This document shows, piece by piece, positions 18,212 to 26,692 of a stretch of 64,000 bases of DNA. The stretch spans positions 962,501-1,026,500 of the forward strand of contig NZ_MQUB01000001.1 of NCBI RefSeq assembly GCF_002943755.1, read 5' to 3'. The position numbers were made by a program, and so were the translations under genes. This DNA comes from Aureitalea marina (GTDB lineage: Bacteria; Bacteroidota; Bacteroidia; Flavobacteriales; Flavobacteriaceae). The notes under the pieces were generated by a model. It was given only the letters and a program-made list of their open reading frames with translations, was not told the DNA's origin and did no database searches. The stretch's first letter is position 1. Each line of letters opens with the position of its first letter.

Positions 18212-19006
18212 ATGAATACCAACCTCAATCTCGCCATAATTGCTTCGATACGAGCAGGTGAAGCTATAATGGAAGTTTATTCCGGACCATTTGACATCGA
18301 ACTAAAGGGTGATGAATCGCCGCTCACGGAAGCCGATAAGAAGGCGAATGATGTGATCAATTCGTTCTTAACTCAAACGGATATACCCATCATCAGTGAA
18401 GAGAACAAACAGGTTTCATATGACGAGCGTCAAAATTGGAACAGATGTTGGATCGTCGATCCTTTGGATGGAACCAAGGAATTTATCAAGCGCAATGGGG
18501 AATTCACGGTTAATATTGCTTTAGTCGAAAATGGTAACCCTGTGATGGGTGTGATTTTCGTTCCCGTTTCTCGGACCTTGTATTTCAATGATCCCGAGAC
18601 AGAGCAATCTTATCGAATGGTAGTTCCAGAAGGAATTTCCAATGAATTTACACCAGATGGAGCGGAAGGCATTCATTACAGCGCTAAGGCCGATCAAAAG
18701 ATACGTGTTGTTGGTAGTCGATCTCACTTAAATAAGGATACTCAAGACTTCATTGATTCCCTAGGTGGAACTGAGCAGGTGGAGATCGTCTCTAAAGGGA
18801 GTTCGCTCAAATTTTGCCTGGTGGCAGAGGGGCAAGCAGATGTTTACCCTCGATTTGCACCCACCATGGAGTGGGACACAGCAGCGGGTCAAGCGATATG
18901 TCAATCTGCGGGAGTTGAAGTGATCGACCAGAATACGGATCGACCATTACAATATAACAAAGCGAACCTTCTGAATCCTTATTTCAAGGTAGGGGCTATC
19001 CAGTAA
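18212..19006 (+). CDS. cysQ: 3'(2'),5'-bisphosphate nucleotidase
   Basis: CysQ hydrolyses PAP, the by-product of PAPS-dependent sulfotransfer, to AMP and phosphate, and so relieves product inhibition. The 264-residue protein shows the inositol-monophosphatase-fold metal motifs: SEEN (62-65), DPLDGTKEF (83-91) and EWDTAAGQ near the C-terminus. It opens the run cysQ-DUF2061-cysC-wzi. Its presence beside PAPS-making genes and sulfotransferases fits a role in recycling PAP. Confidence 0.95.
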   Translation: MNTNLNLAIIASIRAGEAIMEVYSGPFDIELKGDESPLTEADKKANDVINSFLTQTDIPIISEENKQVSYDERQNWNRCWIVDPLDGTKEFIKRNGEFTVNIALVENGNPVMGVIFVPVSRTLYFNDPETEQSYRMVVPEGISNEFTPDGAEGIHYSAKADQKIRVVGSRSHLNKDTQDFIDSLGGTEQVEIVSKGSSLKFCLVAEGQADVYPRFAPTMEWDTAAGQAICQSAGVEVIDQNTDRPLQYNKANLLNPYFKVGAIQ

Positions 19007-19009
19007 TTA

Positions 19010-19468
19010 ATGAGCGTTAAAAGGGAATCCCACATAAGAAGCCTGGCCAAGGGTATATCGTGGCGGATAGTAGCTACTACGGATACTATTTTGGTGGTGC
19101 TACTGGTTACCTGTCTGCTAGGAGAATGTAGCATTGAGCATGCACTGGCCATCGGTGGGGTGGAATTCTTGATCAAATTTGCCGTTTATTATGTGCACGA
19201 AAGACTTTGGCAAGTATGGCGCCCTAGTCAGGTTACGCATCGGCGAACCTTATACAAGAGTATTTCTTGGCGGCTGATCGCCACTACACAGACATTCATT
19301 ATTTCTGGGGCTGTCTTGAATCGTTTTGACGAAGTCGCCCTCTATATTGCGCTGACTGAGCTATTTACTAAATTTATTCTGTACTATTTACACGAACGGC
19401 TGTGGCTGCGATTACCTTTAGGTAAAATGCGGTCTTGGTTTTACCGAACTGTTTTAAGAAGACGATGA
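19010..19468 (+). CDS. Tandem DUF2061 membrane protein
   Basis: The 152-residue protein contains two copies of the DUF2061 pattern: [13 protein letters not shown] ... [16 protein letters not shown] and [13 protein letters not shown] ... [16 protein letters not shown]. Each copy has two hydrophobic helices, so four TM segments in all. DUF2061 has no proven function. It sits three bases after cysQ and overlaps cysC by ATGA (19465-19468), so it is translated as part of PAPS metabolism. A role in handling sulfate, PAPS or PAP at the membrane is only inference. Confidence 0.9.
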   Translation: MSVKRESHIRSLAKGISWRIVATTDTILVVLLVTCLLGECSIEHALAIGGVEFLIKFAVYYVHERLWQVWRPSQVTHRRTLYKSISWRLIATTQTFIISGAVLNRFDEVALYIALTELFTKFILYYLHERLWLRLPLGKMRSWFYRTVLRRR

Positions 19469-20058
19469 ACGAGAATATAATCCCACATTCATTTCAGGTA
19501 GCCCGAACGGATCGGGAAAAATTAATGGGCCAAAAGGGTTGTTTGCTCTGGTTTACCGGTCTTTCAGGTTCAGGCAAGTCTACAATTGCCAACCAGGTTG
19601 AACTTCGTTTATTTGAACTAGGAGTCCATACCTATCTTTTAGATGGGGATAATGTCCGGTCTGGCCTAAATGGCGACCTTGGATTTACCGATCAGGACAG
19701 AATAGAGAACATCAGACGGATTGCGGAAGTCGCCAATTTAATGGTCGATGCAGGTCTGGTTGTCCTGGCTTCATTTGTATCCCCCTTTATCTCGGATCGG
19801 CAAAAGGTGCGGGAAACCATAGGAGAGGACAGATTTGTAGAGATCTACGTGAACACACCTTTAGAAGAATGCGAGCGTAGGGATGTAAAAGGTTTATATG
19901 CCAAGGCGCGGGATGGAAAGATCCCAAACTTCACGGGCATCGACTCCCCCTATGAGGCGCCGATCAAACCTGAGATCGAATTGCAGACCATGGGTAGCTC
20001 TGTTGAGGAATCTGCCCGTGAGGTAACCGATTACCTTGCTTCATTCATGAAACAATGA
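19465..20058 (+). CDS. cysC: Adenylylsulfate (APS) kinase
   Basis: CysC phosphorylates APS to PAPS, the universal sulfate donor. The 197-residue protein has the Walker A motif GLSGSGKST (32-40), [22 protein letters not shown] and GIDSPYEAP, all family signatures. I start at the ATG at 19465, which overlaps the stop of the DUF2061 gene by four bases; an upstream in-frame codon at 19435 lies inside that gene. It is a stand-alone kinase, not fused to CysN. Its stop overlaps the start of the Wzi-like gene. Confidence 0.96.
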   Translation: MNENIIPHSFQVARTDREKLMGQKGCLLWFTGLSGSGKSTIANQVELRLFELGVHTYLLDGDNVRSGLNGDLGFTDQDRIENIRRIAEVANLMVDAGLVVLASFVSPFISDRQKVRETIGEDRFVEIYVNTPLEECERRDVKGLYAKARDGKIPNFTGIDSPYEAPIKPEIELQTMGSSVEESAREVTDYLASFMKQ

Positions 20059-21413
20059 CCAGATCAAGCTGCCGTCTCGTTTTAATCCTATTGATCTTTT
20101 CGACTTGTCAACTCAAGGCACAAGACTGGGAGTGGAGGGCAAGTGCTGGTCTTACAGGACTGCTATCCGGGGACGAGGGCTTGCCATTTTGGTTATTGGC
20201 TAACCAAGATGGTCAGTTTGGGCCTCAAACTTCATTTTCAGGTATAGCCGAAGTAGGAGTCCGATATTTTCTAAGTGACCAATCTACCGTATCCGCCGGG
20301 GCGGCTGGGTTTTATCGCAATGAATTCGATCCTGAAGTGGCCAGACGTGATCTTTACTTGGAATACCAAAACCGGTGGGTTAGGGCAAGGGCAGGGTCCA
20401 GGAAGGACAGTATCCGGGCACAGCAATTGTCTATAACCAATAAGGATTATTTGTTCTCAGGGAATTCCAGGCCGCTTTCTGGTCTTTTAGTGGAAGCTTT
20501 CGAGCCGATAAGGATATCGAATACCTTCTCACTGGATTGGGGAATTGCTCATTATACCTTGAATGATGATCGGTATGTAGATGGAACGTGGGTACATTAT
20601 AAGTGTTTGGCTTTACGTATGCGGTTTAATGAGCGAAATCTGCTCATTGCCAAATTGACTCACTATGCGCAATGGGGTGGAACTTCACCTAAATTCGGTG
20701 ACTTGCCGGATGACTTTGCCGCTTTTATTGATGTCTTCTTTGCCAGGCGGGCCAGTGAGGACAGCGGAATCGACCGCGAGAATGCGAACGCCGTTGGGAA
20801 CCACCTTGGGTCATATTATCTGGATTATTATTTGAATACGGATCGAGGGACCTTCAATATCTATCACGAACATCCCTTCGAAGATGGTTCAGGAACGAGG
20901 CTGGCCAATTTTCCAGATGGAATCTGGGGCCTTCATTGGCGATGGACTGATAATCCTTGGTTGGATGGGGTCCTTTACGAATATATTCAAACTACCGATC
21001 AATCTGGTAATCCGGGAGGAAGTGGGGGAGACAATTACTTCAGTAACGGTATTTATAAGAGTGGTTGGAGTTACGATGGGCAGATCATTGGCTTGCCATT
21101 GATCCTGATCGACAATTCACTGGACCTGGATGACAATGCTACCGCAATAGTCAGCAACAGGATCAAAGCACATCACCTCGGGCTGTTAGGGCATATTGAT
21201 CGGCTTCAATGGATGGTTAAAAGTACATTCGCCCGCCAATTTGGCCGTTACCAAATACCCTTTGACCCGGCTATAGACATTTGGAGTGCATATCTCGGAT
21301 TGCGTTTCCGATCCGATATTGGAGTTTTTGGGCTGGAAGGAGCCTTTGACCTGATAGATCCTGGGCTGGATCGTTCGGGCTTCGGGATCAGTTACCGCTA
21401 CTACATCGATTGA
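20055..21413 (+). CDS. Capsule assembly Wzi family outer-membrane protein
   Basis: Wzi-type barrels in the outer membrane help attach or organise capsule at the cell surface. The 452-residue protein has a signal peptide (cut near LKAQD), then the family-like [15 protein letters not shown] stretch and many alternating aromatic beta strands to the end ([11 protein letters not shown]). Its ATGA overlap with cysC (20055-20058) ties capsule assembly directly to PAPS synthesis. The family call is from pattern; no catalytic residue applies. Confidence 0.8.
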   Translation: MTRSSCRLVLILLIFSTCQLKAQDWEWRASAGLTGLLSGDEGLPFWLLANQDGQFGPQTSFSGIAEVGVRYFLSDQSTVSAGAAGFYRNEFDPEVARRDLYLEYQNRWVRARAGSRKDSIRAQQLSITNKDYLFSGNSRPLSGLLVEAFEPIRISNTFSLDWGIAHYTLNDDRYVDGTWVHYKCLALRMRFNERNLLIAKLTHYAQWGGTSPKFGDLPDDFAAFIDVFFARRASEDSGIDRENANAVGNHLGSYYLDYYLNTDRGTFNIYHEHPFEDGSGTRLANFPDGIWGLHWRWTDNPWLDGVLYEYIQTTDQSGNPGGSGGDNYFSNGIYKSGWSYDGQIIGLPLILIDNSLDLDDNATAIVSNRIKAHHLGLLGHIDRLQWMVKSTFARQFGRYQIPFDPAIDIWSAYLGLRFRSDIGVFGLEGAFDLIDPGLDRSGFGISYRYYID

Positions 21414-21493
21414 GTTGTCTAGTTGTTGAATATCAGTGTGTTGCCCCTGATGTTACCTAAACATTAAGATTATACATTTTTATGTGATTTGAG

Positions 21494-21522
21494 TTGTGTT
21501 TCTGATAAAATGAGTACTTTTG
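21494..21522 (+). promoter_or_regulatory. Promoter TTG-N18-TACTTTTG
   Basis: The -33 TTG is at 21494-21496 and the -7 box TACTTTTG at 21515-21522, with an 18-base spacer. The GTG start of the regulator follows at 21548. This is the only clear promoter between cysQ and the sulfotransferase cluster and probably drives regulator-cysD-cysN-ugd and onward. Confidence 0.65.
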
Positions 21523-21528
21523 TTACTC
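21512..21528. promoter_or_regulatory. Inverted repeat GAGTA-N7-TACTC over the -7 box
   Basis: GAGTA (21512-21516) and TACTC (21524-21528) are perfect inverted arms enclosing the -7 box. The position, just before a winged-helix regulator gene, fits an autoregulatory operator. Five-base arms can occur by chance. Confidence 0.35.
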
Positions 21529-21547
21529 GTTTTAACCCCCAAACGTC

Positions 21548-22066
21548 GTGAACAGCCTCAATTCGCTGATTACATCCAAAACACGAGTCCGGTTATTGAC
21601 CAAGTTCTTTGTCAACCCAAAGAATGAGAGTTATTTAAGAGAGCTTGCCAAGGAGTTCAACGAGTCGACCAATGCCGTCCGACGCGAGCTTAACAACCTC
21701 AGTGATGCCGGCTACCTCAAAACGGGTAGCAGTCAGAACAAGGTCACTTATCGGGCCAATACAGATCATCCCCTTTACAGACCGATCCAGAATATTATCA
21801 GGAAATCCCTGGGGTTGGAGTCCCTCGTTCAAATGGTACTGACCAGACTGGGAGAGGTAGATAGGATCGTCCTGATCGGTGATTATGCGAGAGGTTACGA
21901 TAGTGGCAATATAGAGGTAGTGATCATTGGGAACTATTTAAATGATCGTTTCATGAGCAGGATGTCCAGGTCGATCGAAGAAAAGATCGACCGAAAAGTG
22001 AGCTTCCTCGTAAATACAGACTATTCCCAAGATGGATTAGTCCTCTATGACAAAAGCAACGAATAG
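21548..22066 (+). CDS. Winged-helix regulator fused to a degenerate nucleotidyltransferase-like domain
   Basis: The 172-residue protein uses a GTG start. Residues 1-75 form a winged helix: LRELAKEFNESTNAVRRELNNLSDAGYLKT is a clear recognition-helix and wing pattern of the ArsR/MarR type. Residues 100-160 resemble a Pol-beta/MNT nucleotidyltransferase: VLIGDYARGYDSGNIEVVIIG lines up with the usual GSxARG...SDIDLLV, but Ser is replaced by Asp and the DxD metal pair is NIE. Catalysis is probably lost. Such proteins occur at polysaccharide loci in Bacteroidota. It overlaps the longer cysD reading and probably controls the downstream genes. Confidence 0.8.
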   Translation: MNSLNSLITSKTRVRLLTKFFVNPKNESYLRELAKEFNESTNAVRRELNNLSDAGYLKTGSSQNKVTYRANTDHPLYRPIQNIIRKSLGLESLVQMVLTRLGEVDRIVLIGDYARGYDSGNIEVVIIGNYLNDRFMSRMSRSIEEKIDRKVSFLVNTDYSQDGLVLYDKSNE

Positions 22067-22103
22067 AATTAATAAAAGCAGATATTCTTTAATTACAGGA
22101 TCT

Positions 22104-23009
22104 ATGACCAATTATGTAATGAACCATCTCCAAGAACTTGAGTCCGAAGCCATCTTCGTGATTCGGGAGGTGGCCGCACAGTTTGAACGTCCGGCCTTAT
22201 TGTTTTCCGGAGGTAAGGACTCCATTCTATTAACTCATCTGGCCAAGAAAGCCTTTTACCCGGCCCGCATTCCGTTTCCACTGATCCATATTGATACGGG
22301 GCACAATTTCCCTGAAACCATTGAGTTTCGTGATAATTTGGTAAAGGAACTAGGAGTAGAGCTAGTTGTAGGATCGGTTCAGGAGGCCATCGACAAAGGC
22401 CGTGTCAGAGAAGAGACCGGTGTCAATGCCAGCCGAAACTCCTTGCAGATCGTTTCCCTGCTGGATACCTTGGAAGAACGCAAAGTTGATGCTGCCATGG
22501 GTGGTGCGAGAAGAGACGAGGAAAAAGCCCGTGCCAAGGAACGCTTCTTTTCACATAGGGACGAATTTGGTCAATGGGATCCAAAGAATCAACGGCCGGA
22601 GCTTTGGAACCTCTTTAATGCTCGGAAACACAATGGCGAACATTTCCGCGTATTCCCAATATCCAATTGGACGGAGATGGACGTTTGGCAATACATTGAG
22701 ATGGAAGGAATCAAACTTCCGTCATTGTACTTCTCCCATCAACGAGAGTGTTTTATCCGCGATGGTGTGATCTTGGCCAATTCTGAATTTGTCACCCTCA
22801 AGGATGATGAAGAGTTACAGGTAATGACCGTTCGGTACAGAACATGCGGTGATATGCCAATTACCGGGGCTGTGGAATCGGATGCCGATACCGTAGCGAA
22901 GATCATCGAGGAAGTGGCTGCCACTCGAACGACAGAACGAGGTGGACGTGCAGATGACAAGCGCGGAGAAACTGCTATGGAGGATCGAAAAAAGGCCGGA
23001 TACTTTTAA
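22104..23009 (+). CDS. cysD: Sulfate adenylyltransferase subunit 2
   Basis: CysD with the GTPase CysN makes APS from sulfate and ATP. The 301-residue protein has the PP-loop SGGKDS (35-40), HIDTGHNFPET, the GGARRDEEKARAKER loop and the C-terminal TERGGRADDKR. The start at 22104 (MTNYVMNHLQELE) gives the usual family length; an in-frame ATG at 22047 would overlap the regulator gene and add 19 residues. CysH is excluded by the family-specific FFSHRD and ADDKR stretches and by the adjacent cysN. Confidence 0.96.
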   Translation: MTNYVMNHLQELESEAIFVIREVAAQFERPALLFSGGKDSILLTHLAKKAFYPARIPFPLIHIDTGHNFPETIEFRDNLVKELGVELVVGSVQEAIDKGRVREETGVNASRNSLQIVSLLDTLEERKVDAAMGGARRDEEKARAKERFFSHRDEFGQWDPKNQRPELWNLFNARKHNGEHFRVFPISNWTEMDVWQYIEMEGIKLPSLYFSHQRECFIRDGVILANSEFVTLKDDEELQVMTVRYRTCGDMPITGAVESDADTVAKIIEEVAATRTTERGGRADDKRGETAMEDRKKAGYF

Positions 23010-23027
23010 ACCTATTACAAGCAAGAC

Positions 23028-24293
23028 ATGGATTACCAACATACAGAATTATTGAGATTTACAACGGCCGGAAGTGTTGACGACGGAAAGAGCACACTGA
23101 TCGGTAGGTTGTTGTACGATAGTAAATCGATCTTTCAGGATCAACTGGATGCCGTGGAAGAGAGTAGTAAGAAGAAAGGTTTCGATTACGTAGATCTTTC
23201 ACTCTTGACAGATGGTCTGCGTTCCGAGCGGGAACAGGGAATCACCATCGATGTGGCTTATCGTTACTTTTCCACACCTAAGCGGAAGTTTATCATTGCA
23301 GACACTCCCGGACATATTCAGTATACCAGGAATATGGTAACCGGTGCTTCTACTGCTAACCTGGCCATTATTCTGGTGGACGCCAGAAAAGGGCTACTGG
23401 AACAAACTCATCGACATTCCTTTATCGCATCTTTGCTGCGCATTCCTCACGCAATTGTATGTGTGAACAAAATGGATCTGGTGGATTATAGCGAAGAGGT
23501 GTATGATCAGATCGTCCAGGATTTTACAGATTTCTCAGCTAAACTGGAGATCAACGATATCCAATTTATACCAATCTCTGCCCTGATGGGAGATAATGTG
23601 GTGAACCGCTCTGAGAATATGCCTTGGTACGAGGGAAGCACCCTGATGTATCATTTGGAGCATGTGCATATATCCAGTGACCTGAATCACATCGACAATC
23701 GTTTTCCGGTGCAATCCGTAATCCGTCCTCATAAGATCGACTTCCAGGATTACCGCGGATACGCCGGTCGAATTGATGGTGGGATCTTTAAGGCCGGAGA
23801 CAAAATTCGAGTATTACCAACTGGGTTTACCTCTACCATTAAGAGTATCGAACTGGCCGGAGAAGAAATGGAGGAAGCCTTTGCACCCATGTCTGTGACC
23901 ATGACCCTTCATGACGAATTGGACATTAGCCGTGGGGATATGATCGTCAGGGAAAACAATAGTCCAGACGTAACACAGGATATCGAAGTGTTGGTCACCT
24001 GGATGAACGAACGTCCATTGTATAACAGGACCAAGGTCATTGTAAAGCACACGACCAATGAATGCCTGGGGATGGTAAAGGACATCAAATACAAGGTAGA
24101 CATCAACACCCTGCACCGAATTACTGATTTTGATGCCGTTGAGATGAACGATATAGCCAGACTGTCCATTAGAACGTCCAAACCCTTATTTGTGGATCCT
24201 TATGGCCGGAACCGACTAACCGGAAGTATCATTATCATAGACGAACAAACCAATGAGACCTTAGGGGCAGGTATGATCGTACGAAAGGGTTGA
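23028..24293 (+). CDS. cysN: Sulfate adenylyltransferase subunit 1 (GTPase)
   Basis: CysN couples GTP hydrolysis to APS formation by CysD. The 421-residue EF-Tu-like GTPase has GSVDDGKST (15-23), GITIDVAYR, DTPGH and NKMD, then two beta-barrel domains. It lacks the C-terminal APS kinase domain found in CysNC fusions, which agrees with the separate cysC. It follows cysD by 18 bases and precedes ugd by 36. Confidence 0.97.
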   Translation: MDYQHTELLRFTTAGSVDDGKSTLIGRLLYDSKSIFQDQLDAVEESSKKKGFDYVDLSLLTDGLRSEREQGITIDVAYRYFSTPKRKFIIADTPGHIQYTRNMVTGASTANLAIILVDARKGLLEQTHRHSFIASLLRIPHAIVCVNKMDLVDYSEEVYDQIVQDFTDFSAKLEINDIQFIPISALMGDNVVNRSENMPWYEGSTLMYHLEHVHISSDLNHIDNRFPVQSVIRPHKIDFQDYRGYAGRIDGGIFKAGDKIRVLPTGFTSTIKSIELAGEEMEEAFAPMSVTMTLHDELDISRGDMIVRENNSPDVTQDIEVLVTWMNERPLYNRTKVIVKHTTNECLGMVKDIKYKVDINTLHRITDFDAVEMNDIARLSIRTSKPLFVDPYGRNRLTGSIIIIDEQTNETLGAGMIVRKG

Positions 24294-24329
24294 TCTCACC
24301 GGCTAAAACCAACAAACATTAAATGCGTC

Positions 24330-25730
24330 ATGAAAATTAATCGAATATGTTGTATTGGAGCCGGCTATGTTGGGGGACCGACTATGTCTGTCATTGCTCA
24401 AAAGAATCCGGAGATCCGAGTAGATGTTGTCGATCTTAACGAGCAGCGAATCGCTGATTGGAACGATCAGGATCTGACCAAATTGCCTATCTACGAGCCT
24501 GGTCTTGACGGCGTAGTTGCCGAAGCCAGGGGACGAAACCTATTCTTCTCTACTGAAGTCGATGATGCTATCGAGAAGGCAGATATGATCTTTATTTCGG
24601 TTAACACCCCTACAAAGACCTATGGTACCGGAAAAGGGATGGCCGCAGATTTGAAGTATGTGGAACTATGTGCCAGGCAGATCGCGCGAGTAGCCAAGGA
24701 TGATAAGATCGTTGTAGAGAAATCCACCTTACCTGTGCGTACGGCCGAAGCCATTAAAAGCATTTTGGACAACACGGGGAATGGAGTGAACTTCCAGATC
24801 CTTTCTAATCCGGAATTCCTGGCGGAAGGAACAGCAATCGATGATCTTTTAAGTCCGGATCGGGTGCTGATAGGCGGTGAACAATCTGAAGAGGGACAAG
24901 CGGCAATTAACGCGCTGGCTTCAGTATATGGAGCTTGGGTCCCTGAAGATCGGATTCTAACGACTAATTTATGGTCGTCAGAGCTTTCAAAATTGACTGC
25001 GAATGCCTACTTGGCCCAACGGGTCTCGTCCATTAACGCCTTGTCTGAATTGTGTGAAGCGACCGGTGCTGATGTAGACGAGGTGGCCAAAGCAATTGGA
25101 ATGGACTCCAGGATTGGTCCAAAATTCTTAAAGGCGAGTGTTGGATTTGGAGGTTCTTGTTTTCAAAAGGATATTCTGAATCTAGTCTATATTTCCAAAT
25201 CCCTCGGATTAGATGCCGTAGCGGATTATTGGGAACAGGTGATCATCATGAACAACCACCAGCGGGCGCGATTCGCCAAGAAGATCATAACCACTTTATA
25301 CAATACGGTTTCCGGGAAAAAGATCACATTTTTGGGATGGGCCTTTAAGAAGGACACTAATGATAGCAGGGAATCGGCGGCCATTTATGTGGCGGATATG
25401 TTGATGGATGAGCGAGCAGAGATCGCCGTATATGACCCAAAGGTGAGTAGTCGGCAGATGCTGGAGGATCTGAATTACCTCAATACCCGATCAGAATCTG
25501 AGAACGAAGAATTGATGGATACTCACAACGAACCTTACGGTGCGACCGATGGTGCTCATGCAGTAGCGATTTTAACCGAGTGGGACGAGTTCAAAGACCT
25601 GGATTGGGAACGAATTTACAAGGGGATGCAAAAGCCAGCTTTTGTATTTGATGGCAGGAATATTATGGATAGTCAGAGAATGAGGGACATCGGCTTTATT
25701 TTTCAAGGAATCGGTAAGCCGTCGGAATAG
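24330..25730 (+). CDS. ugd: UDP-glucose 6-dehydrogenase, animal-type
   Basis: The enzyme oxidises UDP-glucose to UDP-glucuronate with 2 NAD+. The 466-residue protein has GAGYVGG (10-16), the NAD-binding [20 protein letters not shown] and catalytic Cys277 in [10 protein letters not shown]. The stretches [29 protein letters not shown] and [18 protein letters not shown] read much closer to the animal enzyme than to the short bacterial Ugd/TuaD form. A low-complexity acidic insert ([10 protein letters not shown]) lies near residue 395. It joins sulfate activation to the polysaccharide cluster and implies a uronate-containing polymer. Confidence 0.95.
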   Translation: MKINRICCIGAGYVGGPTMSVIAQKNPEIRVDVVDLNEQRIADWNDQDLTKLPIYEPGLDGVVAEARGRNLFFSTEVDDAIEKADMIFISVNTPTKTYGTGKGMAADLKYVELCARQIARVAKDDKIVVEKSTLPVRTAEAIKSILDNTGNGVNFQILSNPEFLAEGTAIDDLLSPDRVLIGGEQSEEGQAAINALASVYGAWVPEDRILTTNLWSSELSKLTANAYLAQRVSSINALSELCEATGADVDEVAKAIGMDSRIGPKFLKASVGFGGSCFQKDILNLVYISKSLGLDAVADYWEQVIIMNNHQRARFAKKIITTLYNTVSGKKITFLGWAFKKDTNDSRESAAIYVADMLMDERAEIAVYDPKVSSRQMLEDLNYLNTRSESENEELMDTHNEPYGATDGAHAVAILTEWDEFKDLDWERIYKGMQKPAFVFDGRNIMDSQRMRDIGFIFQGIGKPSE

Positions 25731-25745
25731 GAAAGTAAAGACGTT

Positions 25746-26684
25746 TTGAGTTCGGAACAATACGATATTATTTTTATAGGAGGAATTCAGCGGTCCGGAA
25801 CAACCTTTTTAAGGGGATTACTCAATAACCATAAAGATGTTCTAATCCTTTATGAATGTGCTTTCTATAAATTACTTTACAATAAATACAGCAATGGGAT
25901 AGAAAAGGACTCAATCGGTCAATTTCTCGATGATTTGTACAACATTCGCAGATTTAGACTACTAGGTATAGATCGTCAGATCTTGAAGGAAAAACTGCGA
26001 CAGCATGGCGGTTTAGTTCCTTATCCGAAATCAATTCGTCTGGTTTTGGATATTTACAGGGAACAGAATAAGCCAGAGGCCAAAGTGGTTGGACTTAAGA
26101 ATCCCAATGCGTTGTTCCATCTGAAGTTCATTCATGAACTTTTTCCAGAGGCCAGCTTCCTCAACATGATCCGTGATCCCAGAGGCGTTCTGGGTAGCTT
26201 AAAGAAAAAAAGGACTAAACGCGGTTCATATGATAGACGGGAGGCGATTTGGATGGTTTACAAGCGTTTTCGCGATGTGGTTAATATCCACAAGAACAAA
26301 CAACTTATTCCAATTCAGCACATACTGTATCGTGATTTGGTCAGTAATCCTGAATCTACTATTAGAGAGATCTGTAAGTTTATTGGAATTATTTGGAGTC
26401 CGGACCTATTGAATAGCAATAAGTCTGAGGTTCTCAATATCCCTGAAAATGAGCGATGGCAGCATGGTCTGGCCTTGGAAAAGCCCAATACCGATCGGAT
26501 TTCCGCCTACAAGGATGAGTTAGATCAGGCAGAAATAGCGATCACCGAATATCTTTTGAAGGATGAACTGGATTATTTTGGGATGCCTCAACCAACCTAC
26601 AGAACTACCTACACCACCTATTGGGAGGTGTTTAAGATTTACACATATCGGCTTCAAAAGAGTCTAGGTGTGGCCTGCTTTTGA
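25746..26684 (+). CDS. Sulfotransferase 1 (PAPS-dependent)
   Basis: Transfers sulfate from PAPS to an acceptor, here probably a sugar of a lipid-linked oligosaccharide. The 312-residue protein has the 5'-phosphosulfate loop QRSGTTFLRGLLNNH (15-29) and the 3'-phosphate motif IRDPRGVLGS (142-151), the standard pair. The start is a TTG at 25746, 15 bases after ugd; no ATG is near. It has no signal peptide or TM segment, so it acts in the cytosol where PAPS is. The acceptor is unknown. Confidence 0.88.
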   Translation: MSSEQYDIIFIGGIQRSGTTFLRGLLNNHKDVLILYECAFYKLLYNKYSNGIEKDSIGQFLDDLYNIRRFRLLGIDRQILKEKLRQHGGLVPYPKSIRLVLDIYREQNKPEAKVVGLKNPNALFHLKFIHELFPEASFLNMIRDPRGVLGSLKKKRTKRGSYDRREAIWMVYKRFRDVVNIHKNKQLIPIQHILYRDLVSNPESTIREICKFIGIIWSPDLLNSNKSEVLNIPENERWQHGLALEKPNTDRISAYKDELDQAEIAITEYLLKDELDYFGMPQPTYRTTYTTYWEVFKIYTYRLQKSLGVACF

Positions 26685-26692
26685 TTGATGAC

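Noticed and set aside
22104-23009. PAPS reductase (CysH)
   Set aside because: Both are PP-loop proteins, but the FFSHRD and ADDKR stretches, length and adjacent cysN show CysD.
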